Assembly (NCBI RefSeq): GCF_001636845.1
Contig: NZ_LITT01000062.1
Coordinates: forward strand, 124,001-188,000
DNA: 64,000 nucleotides
Source of the DNA: Clostridium ljungdahlii
Lineage (GTDB): Bacteria; Bacillota; Clostridia; Clostridiales; Clostridiaceae
Direction of reading: 5' to 3'
The position numbers and the translations under genes are program-made. The notes under the pieces are model-generated. The model did no database searches, had not been told where the DNA came from, and worked only from the letters and a program-made list of their open reading frames with translations. Positions 59,324-64,000 of the stretch are shown here, one piece after another (position 1 is the stretch's first letter; every line of letters starts with the position of its first letter).

Positions 59324-61201
59324 ATGATGAGTAATTTATTAGATAATTATAAAGATATAAATGACGTAAAGAAGATGTCTTTAAATGAGAAAAAAAAGCT
59401 AGCTAGAGAAATTAGAAAATTTTTAATAGACAAAGTATCTAAGACAGGAGGTCATTTGGCGTCTAACTTAGGGGTTGTGGAGCTCACTTTGAGTTTATTT
59501 AGTGTATTTGATTTGAATTATGATAAACTTATATGGGATGTGGGACATCAAGCTTATGTGCATAAAATCCTTACGGGAAGAAAGGATAAATTTGATACTT
59601 TAAGACAATTTGGAGGATTAAGTGGATTTCCTAAAAGGTGCGAAAGTATATACGATTTTTTTGAAACAGGTCACAGTAGTACTTCAATATCTGCAGCACT
59701 TGGAATGGCCAGGGCTAGAGATTTAAAGCACGAGAAATATAATGTGGTTGCAGTTATAGGAGATGGAGCACTTACTGGAGGTATGGCACTAGAGGCTCTA
59801 AATGATGTGGGTTATAGAAAGACAAAGCTTATAATAATATTAAATGATAATCAAATGTCCATAGGAAAAAATGTAGGCGGAGTATCTAAATATTTGAATA
59901 GACTTAGAATGGATCCTAAGTACAATAAATTTAAGGCAGATGTAGAAGCTAAGTTAAAAAAGATACCGAATATAGGAACAGGAATGGCAAAATACCTCGA
60001 GAAGGTAAAAAATGGAATAAAGCAAATGGTAGTGCCTGGAATGTTTTTTGAAGATATGGGAATTAAATATTTAGGGCCAATAGATGGTCATAATATAAAA
60101 GAACTTACAGACGTGCTCACTTCTGCCAAAGACATACAAGGTCCAGTTATTATACATATAATAACCAAAAAGGGAAAAGGATATGAATTTGCAGAAAAAA
60201 ATCCAGGTAAATTTCATGGAATAGGGCCTTTCAATTGTGCCAATGGTGAATTGGATGCTAGTTCCTCAAATACTTATTCCAAGGCCTTTGGAAATGAAAT
60301 AGTAAAGCTGGCAGAAAAAGACAATAGGATAGTGGCTATAACTGCAGCCATGAGGGATGGAACAGGCCTTAAGAATTTTTCTGAGAAGTTTCCTGAAAGG
60401 TTTTTTGATGTAGGAATAGCAGAACAGCATGCTGTAACTCTGGCAGCTGGAATGGCACAGGCAAATTTAAAACCTGTATTTGCAGTTTACTCTACTTTTC
60501 TTCAAAGAGCCTATGATCAACTTATTCATGATGTATGTATGCAAGAGCTTCCCGTGGTTTTTGCTGTAGATAGAGCTGGAATTGTAGGAGAAGATGGGGA
60601 GACACATCAGGGAATATTTGATTTATCTTATTTAACGGAAATGCCACATATGACGCTTATGTCTCCTAAATGTATAGATGAGCTTCCATATATGTTAAAA
60701 TGGGCACTAGGCCAGAGTTTTCCTGTAGCTATAAGGTATCCAAGGGGAGGAGATAGTGTATGTCTTAATCCCGTAGAAAATTTTAAACTTGGAAAGTGGG
60801 ACTGTATTTCAAATGAAGGCAGTGTAGCAATAATTGCTCAGGGGAAAATGGTGCAAAATGCAGTGTTAGCAGGAAAAAAACTTAAAGAAAAAGGTATAGA
60901 TGTGAGGATTATAAGTGCATGCTTCATTAAGCCACTGGACAAGGCAATGTTAAACAGGTTAGTTGAAGAAAATGTAACTATCGTTACTGTTGAAGACAAT
61001 GTAATAAGAGGAGGATTAGGGTCCTATATATTAGAATATGTAAATAAATTAAATAAAAAGGTAAAAGTAGTAAATTTAGGGTTTGATGATAAGTTTATAC
61101 AACATGGGAAATCGGATATTTTGTATAAGCTGTATGGCTTGGATCCTAAAGGTATCGTAAATAGTGTACTTAAAGCAGCAGAGGTAAGTCATATATTTTA
61201 A
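59324..61201 (+). CDS. dxs: 1-deoxy-D-xylulose-5-phosphate synthase
   Basis: A 625-residue thiamine-diphosphate enzyme that joins pyruvate and glyceraldehyde 3-phosphate in the first step of the non-mevalonate pathway. [32 protein letters not shown], the thiamine motif [15 protein letters not shown] and the transketolase part ([41 protein letters not shown]-type segment and RYPRGG) are all present. Two ATG codons (59324, 59327) follow AAAGGGAT. It is full length and operonic with ispA and tlyA. Confidence 0.96.
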   Translation: MMSNLLDNYKDINDVKKMSLNEKKKLAREIRKFLIDKVSKTGGHLASNLGVVELTLSLFSVFDLNYDKLIWDVGHQAYVHKILTGRKDKFDTLRQFGGLSGFPKRCESIYDFFETGHSSTSISAALGMARARDLKHEKYNVVAVIGDGALTGGMALEALNDVGYRKTKLIIILNDNQMSIGKNVGGVSKYLNRLRMDPKYNKFKADVEAKLKKIPNIGTGMAKYLEKVKNGIKQMVVPGMFFEDMGIKYLGPIDGHNIKELTDVLTSAKDIQGPVIIHIITKKGKGYEFAEKNPGKFHGIGPFNCANGELDASSSNTYSKAFGNEIVKLAEKDNRIVAITAAMRDGTGLKNFSEKFPERFFDVGIAEQHAVTLAAGMAQANLKPVFAVYSTFLQRAYDQLIHDVCMQELPVVFAVDRAGIVGEDGETHQGIFDLSYLTEMPHMTLMSPKCIDELPYMLKWALGQSFPVAIRYPRGGDSVCLNPVENFKLGKWDCISNEGSVAIIAQGKMVQNAVLAGKKLKEKGIDVRIISACFIKPLDKAMLNRLVEENVTIVTVEDNVIRGGLGSYILEYVNKLNKKVKVVNLGFDDKFIQHGKSDILYKLYGLDPKGIVNSVLKAAEVSHIF

Positions 61202-61218
61202 TAGTGAGGTAGTTTATT

Positions 61219-62043
61219 ATGTCAGAACCAAAGGAAAGATTGGACGTACTTTTAGTAGAGAAGGGCATTTTTCAATCTAGAGAGAGGGCTAAAGCCAGTA
61301 TTATGGCTGGAGAAATATTTATTAATGGACAGAGAATAGATAAATGTGGACAGAAGATAAAAAAAAGTTCAGATATAGAATTTAGAGGAGAAAAACTTCC
61401 TTTTGTAAGTAGGGGAGGATTGAAATTACAAAAAGCTGTAAAAGAATTTAATATTAACTTAAAGGATAAAGTATGCATGGATATAGGTGCATCTACAGGT
61501 GGGTTTACAGATTGTATGCTTCAAAATGGAGCTAAAAAAGTATTTTCAATAGATGTAGGATATGGGCAGTTTGCTTGGAAACTCAGGATAGATGATAGAG
61601 TGGTTTGTATGGAAAGAACAAATATAAGGTATGTAACGCCTGAGGATATAGGTGAATATGCAGATTTTGCAAGTATAGATGTTTCCTTTATATCTTTAAA
61701 AAAAGTTGTACCTGTAGTTAGTAACTTACTGAAAGAAAATGGCAGTATAATGGCGCTTATAAAGCCACAATTTGAAGCTGGAAGAGAAAGGGTAGGAAAA
61801 AAAGGTGTAGTAAGGGAAAAATCTACTCACATAGATGTAATAAATGAAATTATAACTTTTTTGAGAGAAAAGAATTTAAAAATAATTTCATTGAGTTATT
61901 CTCCTGTAAAGGGTCCGGAAGGAAATATAGAGTATTTAGTGTATTTTACTAAGAAAAGTGATTTTAAGGAGTCGTTCATAGATGAAGATATAATAAACAT
62001 AGTAAACTCATCTCATTGTGAACTAAATGGGGAGGAACTATGA
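61219..62043 (+). CDS. tlyA: TlyA/YqxC family S4-domain rRNA methyltransferase
   Basis: A 274-residue protein with an N-terminal S4 RNA-binding domain (ERLDVLLVEKGIFQSRERAKASIMAGEIFING) and a C-terminal FtsJ-like SAM domain (MDIGASTGGFTDCMLQNGAKKVFSIDVGYGQ, FASIDVSFISL, ALIKPQFEAGRE). The K-D-K-E-like set of 2'-O-methyltransferases can be traced. Actinobacterial TlyA methylates 16S and 23S rRNA; the clostridial target is unproven. The stop overlaps the nadK start by four bases (ATGA), so they are translationally coupled. Confidence 0.94.
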   Translation: MSEPKERLDVLLVEKGIFQSRERAKASIMAGEIFINGQRIDKCGQKIKKSSDIEFRGEKLPFVSRGGLKLQKAVKEFNINLKDKVCMDIGASTGGFTDCMLQNGAKKVFSIDVGYGQFAWKLRIDDRVVCMERTNIRYVTPEDIGEYADFASIDVSFISLKKVVPVVSNLLKENGSIMALIKPQFEAGRERVGKKGVVREKSTHIDVINEIITFLREKNLKIISLSYSPVKGPEGNIEYLVYFTKKSDFKESFIDEDIINIVNSSHCELNGEEL

Positions 62044-62897
62044 AAAATATAGGAATTAACGTTAATACAACAAAAGATCCAGATAAAAAAATGTTAAATT
62101 TCATAAAAAAAACAATATATAGTATAGATAAAAGTGTAAAAGTAAAAGTATATGAAAATTGTGATGGATTAGATAAGGATGAAAGCACTAAGTTAGATGT
62201 AATTATAGTATTAGGAGGGGATGGTACTATATTAAACACATCAAAACATATACTTGATTCAAATACACCTATACTGGGAGTAAACATAGGGCATTTAGGC
62301 TTCTTGGCACAGGTTGAGGTAAACAGTATAGAGAACGCACTCAAAAAATTATTTAATGGAGATTATGTAATTGAAGAGAGGAATATGATTCAATGTATCT
62401 ATGATGATGGAAATGGACCAAAGGCATATGATGGATTAAATGATGTAGTATTATACAAGGGAATTAAGTCAAGAATACAGAGATATGATGTTTATATAAA
62501 TGAGAACTTTTACAATACATTTAGTGGTGATGGTATTATTGTATCTACATCTACAGGATCTACAGGATATAACCTTTCTGCAGGGGGACCTATAATATAT
62601 CCATCTTTAGATATATTATGCCTTACTCCTATGTATTCGCAGTTTTTAACATCTAGAACTATTGTGCTGGACAATAAATGCCGTATAACTATAGCAGTTA
62701 GAAAAAATTTGAAAAATATATTTTTATCAATAGATGGTCAGGAATGGATTGAAGTAAATGGGCTAAATACCATAGAAGTAAGAAGATCTAAAAATAAAAG
62801 AAAATTTATAAAATTTGATGATAATAATTATTTTGACACGTTAAAAGATAAAATTAATTTTAAGGCAAAAGAAGGTGAAGTATATGAAGGTAACTAG
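62040..62897 (+). CDS. nadK: NAD kinase
   Basis: A 285-residue ATP/polyphosphate-NAD kinase that makes NADP. The GGDGTIL motif (LGGDGTILNTSKHI) is near residue 60, NIGHLGFLAQVE follows, and the active-site segment SGDGIIVSTSTGSTGYNLSAGGPI is around residues 165-190. GGGAGGA precedes the ATG inside tlyA. Its 3' end overlaps argR by 14 bases. The order tlyA, nadK, argR, recN is the usual one in Firmicutes. Confidence 0.96.
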   Translation: MKNIGINVNTTKDPDKKMLNFIKKTIYSIDKSVKVKVYENCDGLDKDESTKLDVIIVLGGDGTILNTSKHILDSNTPILGVNIGHLGFLAQVEVNSIENALKKLFNGDYVIEERNMIQCIYDDGNGPKAYDGLNDVVLYKGIKSRIQRYDVYINENFYNTFSGDGIIVSTSTGSTGYNLSAGGPIIYPSLDILCLTPMYSQFLTSRTIVLDNKCRITIAVRKNLKNIFLSIDGQEWIEVNGLNTIEVRRSKNKRKFIKFDDNNYFDTLKDKINFKAKEGEVYEGN

Positions 62898-63336
62898 ACA
62901 TGCCAAGATACTTGAAATTATAAATTCAAATGATATTGAAACTCAGGAAGAATTAGCTGATAGACTTAAAAAAAGCGGTATGAATGTAACACAAGCTACA
63001 GTTTCAAGAGATATAAAAGAATTAAAACTTATAAAAGTATTATCTGATAGTGGAAAATATAAATATGCAACTATTTCACATACGAAAAATTTCTTATCTA
63101 ATAAACTTGTAAATATATTTTCTCAAACTGTAACAAGTGTAGAAAATATAAATAATTTCATAATAGTAAAAACAATTTCAGGGTCTGCTTCTGCAGCAGC
63201 TGAAGCCATAGATTCTTTAAATTTTGGTGGAATAGCTGGAAGTATAGCTGGCGATAACACTATATTTGTAATGACTAGAGACGTGGAAAATGCTCACATA
63301 ATAACTCAAAGAATGAAGAAAATGATTTCTGAGTAG
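62884..63336 (+). CDS. argR: Arginine repressor ArgR/AhrC
   Basis: A 150-residue hexameric regulator. An N-terminal winged helix (RHAKILEIINSNDIETQEELADRLKKSGMNVTQATVSRDIKEL) binds ARG boxes, and the C-terminal domain (TISGSASAAAEAIDSLNFGGIAGSIAGDNTIFV) binds L-arginine, with the GD in AGDNT. It represses arginine synthesis and may activate its breakdown. ATG 62884 follows GAAGGTG; an upstream GTG (62875) overlaps it. It starts within the end of nadK. Confidence 0.95.
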   Translation: MKVTRHAKILEIINSNDIETQEELADRLKKSGMNVTQATVSRDIKELKLIKVLSDSGKYKYATISHTKNFLSNKLVNIFSQTVTSVENINNFIIVKTISGSASAAAEAIDSLNFGGIAGSIAGDNTIFVMTRDVENAHIITQRMKKMISE

Positions 63337-63347
63337 GAGGCTATTTT

Positions 63348-64000
63348 ATGCTGCTTCAATTGAATATAAAAAATTTTGCACTTATAGAAAAGTTGACTAT
63401 ATCCTTTGAATCAGGTTTTAATGTATTTTCTGGTGAAACTGGAGCAGGTAAATCTATATTGATTGATGCAATAAACTATGTACTCGGAGGAAAATTTAAT
63501 AAGAATTTGATAAGAACAGGGGAAAATAAAACTTTTGTAGAAGCAGTTTTTACTATAGAAAATCCAAAAACTTTTGAAATTTTAGAAGAAAAAGATATGA
63601 AATTGGAAGAAGATTTAGTAATAATAAGCAGAGAATCTTTTCAATCGGGAAGAACTGTAGCAAAGATAAATGGTAAATCTATTTTATTGTCTGATTTAAG
63701 AGATATAAGTAGTACACTGCTTGATATACACGGCCAACATGATAATCAAAATTTACTTTCAGAGCAAAACCACATAGATTATTTAGACTATTATGGTGAA
63801 AATTTTATTTCTGATATAATGGAAGAATATAAAAAAAGTTATCAGAATTTAAATAATATAAAAGATAAAATATATGAACTTTCAGGGAAAAGTGAAGACA
63901 GGGAAAAATTAATAGATTTTTTAAAGTATCAGATAAATGAAATAAATTCAGCAGATTTAAAAGAAACGGAAGAAAAAGAACTGGATAAAAAGTTTAATGT
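63348..64000 (+). CDS. recN: DNA repair protein RecN, cut by window end
   Basis: The first 217 codons of the SMC-like ATPase that acts early in double-strand break repair. The start MLLQLNIKNFALIEKLTISF and the P-loop SGETGAGKSILIDAI (residues about 27-42) are clear, followed by SGRTVAKINGK and DIHGQHDNQNL, the RecN signature. AGTAGGAGG precedes the ATG. The coiled coil, hinge and the Walker B half lie beyond the window. It follows argR by eleven bases, as in Bacillus. Confidence 0.96.
   Translation, partial: MLLQLNIKNFALIEKLTISFESGFNVFSGETGAGKSILIDAINYVLGGKFNKNLIRTGENKTFVEAVFTIENPKTFEILEEKDMKLEEDLVIISRESFQSGRTVAKINGKSILLSDLRDISSTLLDIHGQHDNQNLLSEQNHIDYLDYYGENFISDIMEEYKKSYQNLNNIKDKIYELSGKSEDREKLIDFLKYQINEINSADLKETEEKELDKKFN

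Noticed and set aside
1-64000. CRISPR arrays, tRNA or rRNA genes
   Set aside because: No regularly spaced identical repeats, cloverleaf sequences or rRNA segments were noticed. The dispersed repeats are few, unlike in context and not regularly spaced.

Overview
The window is a low-GC, clostridial chromosome segment. The evidence is AT-rich DNA, strong AGGAGG-type ribosome binding sites, TTG/GTG starts, a complete spoIIIAA-AH sporulation operon, a meso-DAP type MurE, the ylmE-sepF-ylmG-ylmH-divIVA cluster and a CD1247-like gene next to spoIIIAA. My best guess is Clostridium sensu stricto, near the kluyveri/ljungdahlii/tyrobutyricum group; species is not determinable by eye. No rRNA, tRNA or CRISPR array was seen.

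Layout. 1-6.3 kb: end of a calcium P-type ATPase, a small unknown protein, a Lon-family protease with a degenerate ATPase part, and ychF. 6.6-21.8 kb: a long co-directional cell wall and division cluster (mraZ, rsmH, ftsL-like, class B PBP, murE, murF, mraY, ftsW/spoVE, ftsQ/divIB, DUF881-sbp-DUF881, ylmE, sepF, ylmG, ylmH, divIVA), without murD, murG, ftsA or ftsZ. 21.9-30.2 kb: mtnN, lspA, rluD-family synthase, a PyrR-attenuated pyrR-uraA operon, rqcH, dapF and a lipoprotein. 30.2-40.4 kb: an accessory island. 40.4-47.2 kb: a type IV pilus/type II secretion-like operon whose pilC is frameshifted near its start. 47.8-50.2 kb: M24 peptidase, efp, CD1247-like. 50.5-55.8 kb: spoIIIAA-AH. 55.8-64 kb: Asp23, nusB, xseA, xseB, ispA, dxs, tlyA, nadK, argR and the start of recN.

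The island holds a broken, truncated large serine recombinase behind a LexA-like box. Next come a membrane TPR protein and a tight three-gene cassette: a DUF4062 protein, a uracil-phosphoribosyltransferase-like protein with altered active-site motifs, and a RES-domain (NAD-cleaving family) protein. Then follow a WecG/TagA glycosyltransferase, an isoprenylcysteine-methyltransferase-like protein, an orphan AgrC kinase with an AgrD autoinducer precursor, a Spo0E-like protein, a glycine-zipper peptide and an ImmA remnant. Three copies of a degenerate gene-end-plus-terminator repeat separate these groups.

The main discoveries are: (i) a dispersed structured RNA-like element in four copies (three with a covarying core, one antisense 5' half); (ii) the DUF4062/UPRT-like/RES cassette as a candidate defence or stress module; (iii) an agrB-less agrCD pair with a predicted peptide; (iv) a MITE-like family with two copies, one wedged between murE and murF; (v) the TGATG-coupled, frameshifted pilC; and (vi) a leader with mutually exclusive hairpins before the M24 peptidase.
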